Shown here: positions 7,211 to 13,642 of the stretch, one piece after another
Position numbering within the stretch: position 1 is the stretch's first letter
Layout: every line of letters starts with the position of its first letter
Assembly (NCBI GenBank): GCA_037439685.1
Contig: JBBIVO010000032.1
Span: 1 to 19,028 of the forward strand
From: JAGTRB01 sp037439685
GTDB taxonomy: Archaea > Thermoproteota > Bathyarchaeia > TCS64
Reading direction: 5' to 3'
DNA: 19,028 nucleotides
The notes under the pieces: generated by a model
Seen by the model: only the letters and a program-made list of their open reading frames with translations
What the model was told of the DNA's origin: nothing
Database searches by the model: none
Position numbers and translations under genes: made by a program

Positions 7211-8404
7211 ATGAGAGATCCGACCCGTTTCTTGAGGGCAGAGTATGAGGAGTTGGTCGAGAAGGCCTTGGACTGGAGGCCGAGGACTCTAGAGGGTCCG
7301 AGTAAGCCCAAGGCCCTAGTAGAGGGGAGAGAGGTGTTGATGCTCTGCTCTAACAACTATCTCGGCCTCACAACCCACCCAAAGCTGATTAGAGCCGCCA
7401 TAGAGGCCATAGAATCCTATGGGGTCGGCTCGGGTGCTGTGCGGCCCATATCGGGCACGATGGACCTGCACCTCACGCTTGAAGAGAGGCTTGCGAGGTT
7501 CAAGAGGGCTGAGGCATCCCTCACCTACCCGACGGGCTTCATGGCCAACTCCGGCCTTATACCTCAACTCGCCGACAGAGGAGATCTCATCGTAAGTGAT
7601 GAGCTCAATCATGGGAGCATCATCGATGGGGTTAGGCTCAGCAGGGCCGATAGGGCGATCTACAAGCATAACGACATGGACGACCTTAACAGGGTGTTGG
7701 AAGAGGCTGAGAGGCATGAGCCGCCATACAGGAGGATACTGATAATCACGGACGGGGTCTTCTCGATGGATGGGGATATCGCACACCTAGATGAGATGGT
7801 GAGGCTGGCCGGGGAGCACGGTGCGATGGTCTATGTGGACGACGCTCATGGGGAAGGGGTGTTGGGGGAGGGCGGCAGGGGCATCGTCAGCCACTTCAAA
7901 CTGACCCATAGGGAGGTTCACGTGGAGATGGGGACCTTCAGCAAGGCCTATGGTGTTATAGGAGGCCACATCTCGGGCTCCGAGGACCTGATAAAGTTCG
8001 CCTGGAACAAGAGTAGAACCTGGCTCCTCAGCTCCTCTCAGCCCCCTCCAGTCGTCGCCGCCTGCATAGCCGCCATTGAGGTCCTCGAGACGGAGCCTTG
8101 GCACGTTATGAGCCTCTGGAGGAACACGGACTACTTCAGGAGGGCGGTTCAGGACCTGGGATTCGATACCGGGACATCCCAGACCCCCATAGTCCCGCTG
8201 ATCGTAGGGGAGAGCGAGAAGGCGAAGATATTGAGCGAGAGGCTTTATGAGAGGGGAATCTACGTCATGCCCATCGTCTACCCCATGGTGGCAAGGGATA
8301 AGGCGAGGATCCGTGTGCAGATGCACGCCCAGCTCTCAAAGGAGGACCTCGATAGGGTCATCGAAGACCTTGAGGATGTAGGAAAAGAGCTTAGGATAAT
8401 ATAG
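7211..8404 (+). CDS. kbl: 2-amino-3-ketobutyrate CoA ligase (glycine C-acetyltransferase)
   Basis: A 397-aa PLP enzyme of the alpha-oxoamine synthase family. Kbl cleaves 2-amino-3-ketobutyrate with CoA to glycine and acetyl-CoA. Visible features are CSNNYLGL (46-53), the glycine-rich YGVGSGAVRPISGT, HGSIIDG near the cofactor, ITDGVFSMDGDIAHLDEM, the PLP-binding aspartate in VDDAHGEGVLG (D210/H213) and the Schiff-base lysine K245 in GTFSKAYGVIGG. BioF and 5-aminolevulinate synthase share this fold and cannot be separated by motifs alone, but the divergent tdh gene makes Kbl strongly preferred, and no bio or hem genes are in view. TGAGGGT lies 6 bases before the ATG and TATA-like sequence about 20-40 bp upstream. 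Length is normal. The stop is 17 bp from the convergent nucS stop. Confidence 0.92.
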   Translation: MRDPTRFLRAEYEELVEKALDWRPRTLEGPSKPKALVEGREVLMLCSNNYLGLTTHPKLIRAAIEAIESYGVGSGAVRPISGTMDLHLTLEERLARFKRAEASLTYPTGFMANSGLIPQLADRGDLIVSDELNHGSIIDGVRLSRADRAIYKHNDMDDLNRVLEEAERHEPPYRRILIITDGVFSMDGDIAHLDEMVRLAGEHGAMVYVDDAHGEGVLGEGGRGIVSHFKLTHREVHVEMGTFSKAYGVIGGHISGSEDLIKFAWNKSRTWLLSSSQPPPVVAACIAAIEVLETEPWHVMSLWRNTDYFRRAVQDLGFDTGTSQTPIVPLIVGESEKAKILSERLYERGIYVMPIVYPMVARDKARIRVQMHAQLSKEDLDRVIEDLEDVGKELRII

Positions 8405-8421
8405 ATACCCAAATAATCCAG

Positions 8422-9192
8422 TCAGCCCATAAACTCGGTCATCTTCCTCTCTTTACTTCTCCTTATTATCTCTCCGCACCTTTGAGGCGAGATGGCCTTG
8501 AAATCTAGCCCTAATGCCGCGAGCATCCTCTGGGCTCCCCTGGCCAACCCCGGGGCGGCGATCATCCCCCTAACCTCCCTTCCCGTCTCCGCCCTTAGGG
8601 AGTCGACATACCTTTTCAGCTGCAGGACCGCCTCCCTCCCCGCCTCCCTCCTCTTAACCTCAACAACCGTCAGTACACCTCTCCCATCTAAGCCCATGAT
8701 GTCTATAAATCCAGGTTCGATGGGCCGCTCTACCGCGAGGGGCTTGAACCCCTCCTCGAGCACCGAGGGTTGGAGAAGGATGGCGCTCCTCATCTCCTCC
8801 TCGCTCACATGAAGATAGAAGGACCCTGTATCCTTTAGGTCAACTACGACTAAGAGTTGGAGCTTGCTGAAGCTGATCTCTAGGGATTCTTTCTCCCTTG
8901 GGTTATAGGCCCTCAATATGAGGAGATCCCTATGGATCCTCGTCCTTATGATGGAGCCGGATGGCTGCCAGTTGACAGGGGAGAGCTCGAAGGGTCTGTG
9001 AACCTGAACAGAGCCGTCCGCCTTGATGAGGACTATCCTGTCTCCGGGCTCTAAGGTTGAGGAGGCCCTCCCCTCATACTTAACTGAGCAGTTTCCGACG
9101 AGGATAATGGTCCCACCTCTCGACCCCCTCGATTTAATGGCCTCATACGCCTCCTCGAGGGGTGGGCTCTCCGAGACGAGGTCCCTCTCCAT
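8422..9192 (-). CDS. nucS: NucS / EndoMS mismatch endonuclease
   Basis: A 256-aa endonuclease of the NucS family. Archaeal members cut both strands at mismatches or act on flaps, and interact with the sliding clamp. The N-terminal DNA-binding half carries VNWQPSG. The C-terminal RecB-like nuclease has the full catalytic set FIDIMG (Asp), VVEVKR (Glu, Lys) and QLKRYV (Gln), with D-14-E-2-K-11-Q spacing matching Pyrococcus NucS. I place the start at ATG 9192: it gives the usual family length, and a good TATA box (AAATATAT, minus strand, 9228-9221) lies about 32 bp upstream. The frame stays open to a TTG at 9333, which would add 47 residues that match nothing I know and use CGC/CGA arginine codons rare in this window. 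It is convergent with kbl. No MutS/MutL genes are visible. Confidence 0.93.
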   Translation of the reverse strand: MERDLVSESPPLEEAYEAIKSRGSRGGTIILVGNCSVKYEGRASSTLEPGDRIVLIKADGSVQVHRPFELSPVNWQPSGSIIRTRIHRDLLILRAYNPREKESLEISFSKLQLLVVVDLKDTGSFYLHVSEEEMRSAILLQPSVLEEGFKPLAVERPIEPGFIDIMGLDGRGVLTVVEVKRREAGREAVLQLKRYVDSLRAETGREVRGMIAAPGLARGAQRMLAALGLDFKAISPQRCGEIIRRSKERKMTEFMG

Positions 9193-9220
9193 CCCAACAC
9201 CAAGTAGGCCCAGGGATCGA

Positions 9221-9228
9221 ATATATTT
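9221..9228 (-). promoter_or_regulatory. TATA box of nucS
   Basis: On the minus strand this reads AAATATAT, an AT island within GC-rich surroundings, centred about 32 bp before ATG 9192. It supports a short-leader or leaderless nucS transcript starting near 9198 and argues against the longer TTG-initiated reading. Confidence 0.5.
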
Positions 9229-9333
9229 GGCGCCTTGAAGGAGCTCGTCTTGCGGTCTCGCCTCAAAGATTGGACAGCCCTCATGTCCGTATCTGATGTT
9301 CGGGCCGCGTATCACCCCAGTTAAGGCGTTCAA

Positions 9334-9660
9334 CTTTCAACCGTCATGTAACTCGGGCCTCATAGACGGCGAAGTACGGCCTAAGTCCGAGGCCTTGGCC
9401 TAGAGGCCTTTTGGAAATGTACCTTCAAATCTTCGGATAGAGATCCTGGCCATAGCCCCATGGTTGGCCCAGCTCTGGGGAGATGGGCATCCCATCTGAG
9501 CGTCTGGGACCTTGGGTCGGCGGTCCAACCCGTTGAGGTCCCTTTTGTCTCATATTTTTGAGACAAAGGGGGCTTTGGCCGGTGGAGCGGAGAGGCCCCC
9601 AACCTCTTTCTGGCTTCAGCCTCTACACCTTTTTTAATGGGCCGTCCATACCTTAAATTG
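9334..9660. other. Non-coding region dense in inverted repeats
   Basis: I see no convincing gene in these 327 bases; the longest open frames have non-coding composition. The stretch contains many potential stems: GGCCT/AGGCC (9378-9382 with 9390-9394), AGGCC/GGCCT (9390-9394 with 9405-9409), AGATGGG-cat-CCCATCT (9481-9497), GGGACCT/AGGTCCC (9506-9512 with 9536-9542, enclosing GGGT/ACCC) and the long hairpin at 9540-9571. A structured RNA or a multi-site control region between nucS and the CPEC gene is possible. I found no RNase P, SRP, tRNA or C/D-box signature. GC-rich GGCC repetition inflates chance pairing. Confidence 0.35.
9540..9571. repeat. Long perfect-arm hairpin / inverted repeat
   Basis: TTTGTCTCA (9544-9552) and TGAGACAAA (9559-9567) are perfect 9-bp arms around the loop tatttt. 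A T-G wobble and CCC/GGG extend the stem to 13 pairs. It is the strongest inverted repeat in the window. Neither flanking gene ends here and neither side has a T-tract, so it is not an ordinary terminator. It could be a dyad operator or part of an RNA structure. Confidence 0.6.
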
Positions 9661-9666
9661 GAGGTG
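9660..9666 (+). promoter_or_regulatory. Full Shine-Dalgarno deciding a TTG start
   Basis: GGAGGTG, a full match to the archaeal anti-Shine-Dalgarno core, ends 5 bases before TTG 9672. It fixes the start of the CPEC protein, since no ATG or GTG is better placed. TATA-like TTTTTTAAT (9631-9639) lies just upstream. Confidence 0.65.
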
Positions 9667-9671
9667 GGCGA

Positions 9672-10025
9672 TTGGAGAGGGGTGAGGAGGGGAGGATAAC
9701 CTGGATCACCTGCCCTGAGTGCGGCGCCAGGATAGGGATAGTGGTCTCCGTCGGGAGGGCTGAGCCGCCTACGAGGCCCCTGGAGGCGGAGGAGGCTGAA
9801 AGGCCCCCCTCGCTTGGAGAGAGGCTATCCTCTATGGGGGTGGACGTCTCCCTACTCGATATAGAGGATAGGGAGGGTGTGACGGTGATCACGCCGAAGA
9901 GGTTTCTGGGGGACCTCTGGGGCCCCATAAACGAGGCGATAAAGGCGCTTGGCGGGGTGTGGGTCAGGGAGGGGAGGCAGAGCAGATGGGAGGTAGGGAG
10001 GGCCTCGGAGATTAACCCTCCTTGA
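9672..10025 (+). CDS. Small CPEC-containing protein with conserved-looking C-terminal domain, function unknown
   Basis: A 117-aa protein started by TTG behind a full GGAGGTG. The N-terminus carries one zinc-knuckle half, TCPECGARIGIVV (about 13-25), without a second Cys pair, so a metal site would need dimerisation or other ligands. A Pro/Glu-rich linker follows (about 30-55). The C-terminal domain (about 56-113) has VTVITPKRFLGDLWGPINEA, then ALGGVWVREGRQSRWEV, rich in aromatic and basic residues as in single-strand nucleic-acid-binding proteins. A relation to archaeal ThermoDBP-like proteins crossed my mind but I cannot establish it. The last 14 bases overlap the 3' end of the convergent 76-aa gene beside topA. 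Neighbours nucS and topA suggest a role in DNA maintenance. Reality of the gene is well supported; function is not. Confidence 0.8.
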   Translation: MERGEEGRITWITCPECGARIGIVVSVGRAEPPTRPLEAEEAERPPSLGERLSSMGVDVSLLDIEDREGVTVITPKRFLGDLWGPINEAIKALGGVWVREGRQSRWEVGRASEINPP

Positions 10026-10242
10026 GGAGGCTTTCGGCGACCTCCCTAGCCCAGAGGCCTAGGTCTGAAAGCTTCAAGATCTCCTCGAGGAATTGCCTCC
10101 AACCCATATTTAGCGCCCTCTTCCATATCTCGAAAGCCGCCTTAAGCCTCTCATAGGCGAGTTGATGATATGGGCAGAGGCTGCCTCCCTCCATCCTAGG
10201 CCGGGGGCATATCTCACATCTATCCTCCAAGCCCTCCCTCAC
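10012..10242 (-). CDS. Small Cys/His-rich protein overlapping topA, function unknown
   Basis: A 76-aa protein begun by GTG at 10242, 23 bases inside the 3' end of topA, so the two are almost certainly co-transcribed and translationally coupled. The N-terminus holds a zinc-finger-like RCEICPRPRMEGGSLCPYHQ (C9, C12, C22, H25). The rest is helical and Trp-rich: YERLKAAFEIWKRALNMGW, then QFLEEIL and GLWAREVAESLL. It looks like a conserved archaeal small protein that could bind nucleic acid or dock on the topoisomerase, but I cannot name a family. Its 3' end overlaps the convergent CPEC gene by 14 bases. Translational coupling to topA points to a partner or modulator of DNA topology; that is inference. 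Confidence 0.8.
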   Translation of the reverse strand: MREGLEDRCEICPRPRMEGGSLCPYHQLAYERLKAAFEIWKRALNMGWRQFLEEILKLSDLGLWAREVAESLLKEG

Positions 10243-12289
10243 CCCGATGGCCGCATCTCGGGTTTACACATCGCCTGTATGTGCCCCTCCCCCGTTTAAG
10301 GATGATGATGGGGGCGCCGCACTGTGGGCACTGCCCCCCAGCCCTTATCTCCCCCCTCTGCGGTAGGGGGAAGCTTAGCGAGCATGTCCCCTTCAGATAG
10401 TTGCTGCAGCCCACAAACCTCTTCCCTGTGCTCCTATTCCTAATGATCCTCATCTCGCCCGTCTTACATTTGGGGCATGGGCCTAGAAGGCCTAAAATCG
10501 ATGATGAGGCCCTTAAGGCCTTACTTATCTCAAGGCCTATCTGGAACTCCCTCTCCTTTATCCTTGAAAGGATGGGCTTGAGGGCGTTAATGGCCTCCTC
10601 CACGACCTGAGTCGAGGTTATCTCAGAGATCTGAACCCTTTCTAGCTGCTTCTCGAGGCGTCGGGTAAGCTCGGGGGATAGGACCTCATGGCAGTACTTG
10701 CCAAGGGTATCGGCTACGACGAGGCCTAGCTCGGTCAGCTTTATCGGGGGTCCCTCCAGATAACCCCTCCTGAATAAGGTGTCTATTATCTCCGCCCTGG
10801 TAGCCTTCGTCCCAACCCCCTCCCGCTCCATGAGCTTCAGGAGGCTTGCGGGGTTAAGCCTTTGGGGAGGCCCTGTATACCTCCTCAGAGGCTTCACAGA
10901 GACCTTCTCGATGATCTGGCCGACCTCTAATGTTGGGGAGGCCTCTTCCCTTTCCCTTAAAAATGGTCTGTAGAATATCATCCAACCCCTATCGAGTAGC
11001 CTGCTTCGGGCGAGGTGGAAGCTGCGCCCCTTAACATCGATTTTTGCATCCGTCTCTAGGAGTTGGGCTGGATCCCCCATCGAGGCCATGAACCTCCTAC
11101 ATATCAGGTCGAATATGCGCCTCTCCCTAGGACTTAGATCTTCGGTATGGTAACCCGTGGGATGGATCGCGGGATGGGCAGGGTCATCCTTCACCCCCTG
11201 ATTAATCCTGAGGGGCGGCTTGGAAAGGAGGGATTCCGCCAGCTCCCCGTACGGCCTCATCCTCCTTAACCCCTTTAGGATCTCTTCCAGGTCCAAGGTT
11301 GGGGGGATCCTCTGGCTTGATGTTCTGGGGTAGCTTATCAGCGCCTTGAGATAGAGGCACTCCGCGATCTTTAGGGTTGCGGCTGGAGAGTACCTGTAAT
11401 GCGTGTGGGCCTCCAGCTGAAGGTCTCCAAGGCTGAAGGGGTGGGGAGGAGGAATAGACCTCCTCCTGGAAGATAGCGCCTTTACATGTCCATCCTCCCC
11501 GTCGCATCTTGAGGCTATCTCGAGGGCCTCCCTCTCCGTCTCGATTCGAGGCCTCTCATACTCGATCCCATATTTCACACCATCTATCATCGCGTGGGCC
11601 TCTAGGACCCAGTAAGGTGTGGGGACGAAGGCGCCTATCTCGACCTCCCTCTCCTTCACGAAGTTTAAGGTGGGCCCCTGAACTCTGCCTATGCTCAAAG
11701 GCCTGAAGCATCCTGAAGCCCTCCTCAACGAGGCCATGAGGGCCCGGCTTAGGTTGATCCCGTAGATCCAATCGACCTCATGCCTGGCCCTTCCAGCCTC
11801 GATAATCGGGTAGTCCAGCCTCCTAGACCTTGTCCTCCAGGCCTCGAGGAGGGCTTCTCTGGTCATGCTCGAGAACCTCATCCTCCCCGCCTCCTCGAGG
11901 CGCTCCCTAGGGCAGACGTGGGCGAGTATATTGTAGGCTATGAGGCTCCCCTCCACGTCGTAGTCGCAAGCGCTCACGAACCCATCGGCCTCCTTGGCCA
12001 GGGCCTCTATCAAGCTCAGGTGTTGGGAGGCCCTCCTAGATCCTGTAACCTCGTGGATGGGAACCCACCTCGTCTCGAAGATGGGGTATCTCCACCCCTT
12101 ATCATTCCCCGTTACCGTGAATAGGTGGCCCATCGCGGAGACGACTAGGAGCTCTAAGCCTTCCCTCCTCGATATGAGGTAGGTAACCCCAAGCCTCCTC
12201 TCCTCTCTAGGATCCCCATTCTCATCTAGGGCTAGGGCGATCTGCCTAGCTGCCATCGGCTTCTCGCAGACGACCAGGATCCTCTTCAA
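10220..12289 (-). CDS. topA: DNA topoisomerase I, type IA (archaeal)
   Basis: A 689-aa type IA topoisomerase that relaxes negatively supercoiled DNA by single-strand passage. The TOPRIM domain has the catalytic Glu9 (CEKP) and the Mg-binding DxDxE as CDYDVEG (D109, D111, E113). The active-site tyrosine is Y320 in LISYPRTSS. The core continues with GVGTKATRAEIIDTL. The C-terminus has two four-cysteine zinc ribbons: C605, C608, C628, C636, and C654, C657, C674, C679. It lacks a helicase-like region, so it is not reverse gyrase. The start is TTG at 12289: upstream in-frame codons offer no start, and a TATA box (GTTATATCC, minus strand) is centred 27 bp upstream, so the mRNA is leaderless. The Cys/His-rich gene overlaps its 3' end by 23 bases. 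Acyl-CoA dehydrogenase lies upstream on the same strand with 47 bp between. Confidence 0.95.
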   Translation of the reverse strand: MKRILVVCEKPMAARQIALALDENGDPREERRLGVTYLISRREGLELLVVSAMGHLFTVTGNDKGWRYPIFETRWVPIHEVTGSRRASQHLSLIEALAKEADGFVSACDYDVEGSLIAYNILAHVCPRERLEEAGRMRFSSMTREALLEAWRTRSRRLDYPIIEAGRARHEVDWIYGINLSRALMASLRRASGCFRPLSIGRVQGPTLNFVKEREVEIGAFVPTPYWVLEAHAMIDGVKYGIEYERPRIETEREALEIASRCDGEDGHVKALSSRRRSIPPPHPFSLGDLQLEAHTHYRYSPAATLKIAECLYLKALISYPRTSSQRIPPTLDLEEILKGLRRMRPYGELAESLLSKPPLRINQGVKDDPAHPAIHPTGYHTEDLSPRERRIFDLICRRFMASMGDPAQLLETDAKIDVKGRSFHLARSRLLDRGWMIFYRPFLREREEASPTLEVGQIIEKVSVKPLRRYTGPPQRLNPASLLKLMEREGVGTKATRAEIIDTLFRRGYLEGPPIKLTELGLVVADTLGKYCHEVLSPELTRRLEKQLERVQISEITSTQVVEEAINALKPILSRIKEREFQIGLEISKALRASSSILGLLGPCPKCKTGEMRIIRNRSTGKRFVGCSNYLKGTCSLSFPLPQRGEIRAGGQCPQCGAPIIILKRGRGTYRRCVNPRCGHRGEGGLGG

Positions 12290-12311
12290 TGAGGGTGAAT
12301 GAAAAATGGGA

Positions 12312-12320
12312 GGATATAAC
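12312..12320 (-). promoter_or_regulatory. TATA box of topA
   Basis: Minus-strand GTTATATCC is centred 27 bp before the TTG start at 12289, and no Shine-Dalgarno follows. It marks topA as an independently started, leaderless transcript despite the same-strand acyl-CoA dehydrogenase gene just upstream. Confidence 0.5.
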
Positions 12321-12336
12321 CCCGCGGGGAATGGGG

Positions 12337-13542
12337 CTACCTCGCCCTCGTGTACTCTCTTCCCATGGTCTCTCTGGCTATGACGATCCTCTGAATGTTT
12401 GCGGTCCCTTCAGCTCCGATGCAGTAGCTCATTACTCCTCTGAGGCCCATCTCCAGTGGGCATTCCTTCGTGTATCCATAGGCTCCGAGCCAGAGCATGG
12501 TCCTTTTGAAGATGTCGAAGGCGAGCTCTGGGGCGAGGAGCTTACACATGGAGATCCACTTCGCCGCCTCTAGGGCCCCAATCTTCCCCCTATACTTCTC
12601 GTCCAGTATCCATGCAGTCTTGTATATTAGGGCTCTTGTTGCCTCAAGCCTAGCGACCATGTCAGCCAGCTCGAACTGGATCCCCTGAAACCTTGCAAGG
12701 GGCTGCTCGAAGGCCTTCCTCTCCTTAATATATTCCATCCCTATCTCGAGGGCTCTCTGAGCGGCGCCTATGCAGCTGGCGGAGACTAGGAGGCGGGCGT
12801 CGTCGAACCCCTCCATCGTGAGGTAGAACCCTCTTCCGACCTCTCCAAGCTGATACTCGTCGGGTATGGCGACATCGGCCATCTTGAACCCGCCCGTGCT
12901 TATGGCCATCCTCCCCATATCCTCGAACCTCTTCGTCACCTCAACCCCCTTGGCTTTGATGGGGAGGTAGAAGGCGGTCATGCCCCTATGGCCAAGAGCC
13001 CTGTCGTGGTAGCCCACGCAGAAGTATCCCCCTCCGAGTTCGAGGCACTCCTCCGTCCCGCTTATATAGGTCTTCTCGCCGTTGACGATCCAGCACCCCT
13101 CCCCCCTCTTCAGGGTTGTCTGGAAGCCTGCGACGTCTGAGCCTCCCCCAGGCTCGGTGGCCGCTATCCCGATGAAGGCCTCCCCCCTAGCGGCCTTCCT
13201 AAGAACCTCGTCTCTCACGGCCTCGGTGCAGTATCTATCAACCACGTATCCCCAGCTAGCCTGGACCAGGAAGAAGACCGGAAGGGCGATGGAGATGTCG
13301 GCATATCCGAGCTCCTCGGCGGCGATGGTCGTGGTGACCCAGTCGGCTCCAGCCCCCCCATGCTCCTCGGGCAGCGTCATACAGAGGAGGCCTAGGTCTG
13401 CCAACCCCTTGATGAGCTCCCTCGGAAGCCTCTGCTTCACATCGTTCTCCCTAACCCTCTCCAGGGGGAGGTTCTTAGCCAGCCACTCCCTTACAGCCTC
13501 CCTGAAGAGGTTCTGCTCCTCTGTGAAGGAGAAGTCCACCAT
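12337..13542 (-). CDS. Acyl-CoA dehydrogenase
   Basis: A 401-aa flavoprotein that introduces the 2,3 double bond in an acyl-CoA and passes electrons to ETF. The N-terminal helical domain opens with FSFTEEQNLFREAVREW. The FAD/substrate motif ATEPGGGSD (128-136) and WIVNGEKTYIS (151-161) follow. The C-terminal domain has ERKAFEQPLARFQ and the catalytic base Glu378 in GAEGTANIQRIVIARE, at the usual position of medium-chain-type enzymes. Chain-length preference cannot be read with confidence; short-chain or branched amino-acid-derived substrates are possible. The ATG at 13542 has a good GGGAGGTT Shine-Dalgarno (minus strand, 13556-13549) 6 bases upstream. It is divergent from the saccharopine-dehydrogenase-like gene. 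The matching electron acceptor, EtfAB, lies 1.4 kb away. Confidence 0.93.
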   Translation of the reverse strand: MVDFSFTEEQNLFREAVREWLAKNLPLERVRENDVKQRLPRELIKGLADLGLLCMTLPEEHGGAGADWVTTTIAAEELGYADISIALPVFFLVQASWGYVVDRYCTEAVRDEVLRKAARGEAFIGIAATEPGGGSDVAGFQTTLKRGEGCWIVNGEKTYISGTEECLELGGGYFCVGYHDRALGHRGMTAFYLPIKAKGVEVTKRFEDMGRMAISTGGFKMADVAIPDEYQLGEVGRGFYLTMEGFDDARLLVSASCIGAAQRALEIGMEYIKERKAFEQPLARFQGIQFELADMVARLEATRALIYKTAWILDEKYRGKIGALEAAKWISMCKLLAPELAFDIFKRTMLWLGAYGYTKECPLEMGLRGVMSYCIGAEGTANIQRIVIARETMGREYTRAR

Positions 13543-13548
13543 CCCTTT

Positions 13549-13556
13549 AACCTCCC
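13549..13556 (-). promoter_or_regulatory. Shine-Dalgarno of the acyl-CoA dehydrogenase gene
   Basis: Minus-strand GGGAGGTT ends 6 bases before ATG 13542. It contrasts with the leaderless neighbours topA and the divergent dehydrogenase. Confidence 0.5.
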
Positions 13557-13610
13557 ATTAGATATCCTCGAAGCACATTTAACCTTTGCCTAGGCCAAAC
13601 CTCGAGAGGC

Positions 13611-13619
13611 TTTTATAAG
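13611..13619 (+). promoter_or_regulatory. TATA box of the saccharopine-dehydrogenase-like gene
   Basis: TTTTATAAG is a near-ideal archaeal TATA box centred 28 bp before GTG 13643. This favours 13643 over the earlier in-frame GTG 13628, which lies only 13 bp from the box and would precede the transcript start. Confidence 0.55.
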
Positions 13620-13642
13620 GGATAAGGGTGAAGGCTCAATGG

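Noticed and set aside
9540..9571. Rho-independent-like terminator
   Set aside because: Both flanking genes point away from it and neither side has a T-tract.
9334..9660. RNase P RNA, SRP RNA, tRNA or C/D-box RNA
   Set aside because: I looked on both strands for their conserved core strings, the T-arm and box C/D motifs and found none.
10220..12289. Reverse gyrase
   Set aside because: At 689 aa the protein lacks the SF2 helicase-like region; it is a stand-alone type IA topoisomerase.
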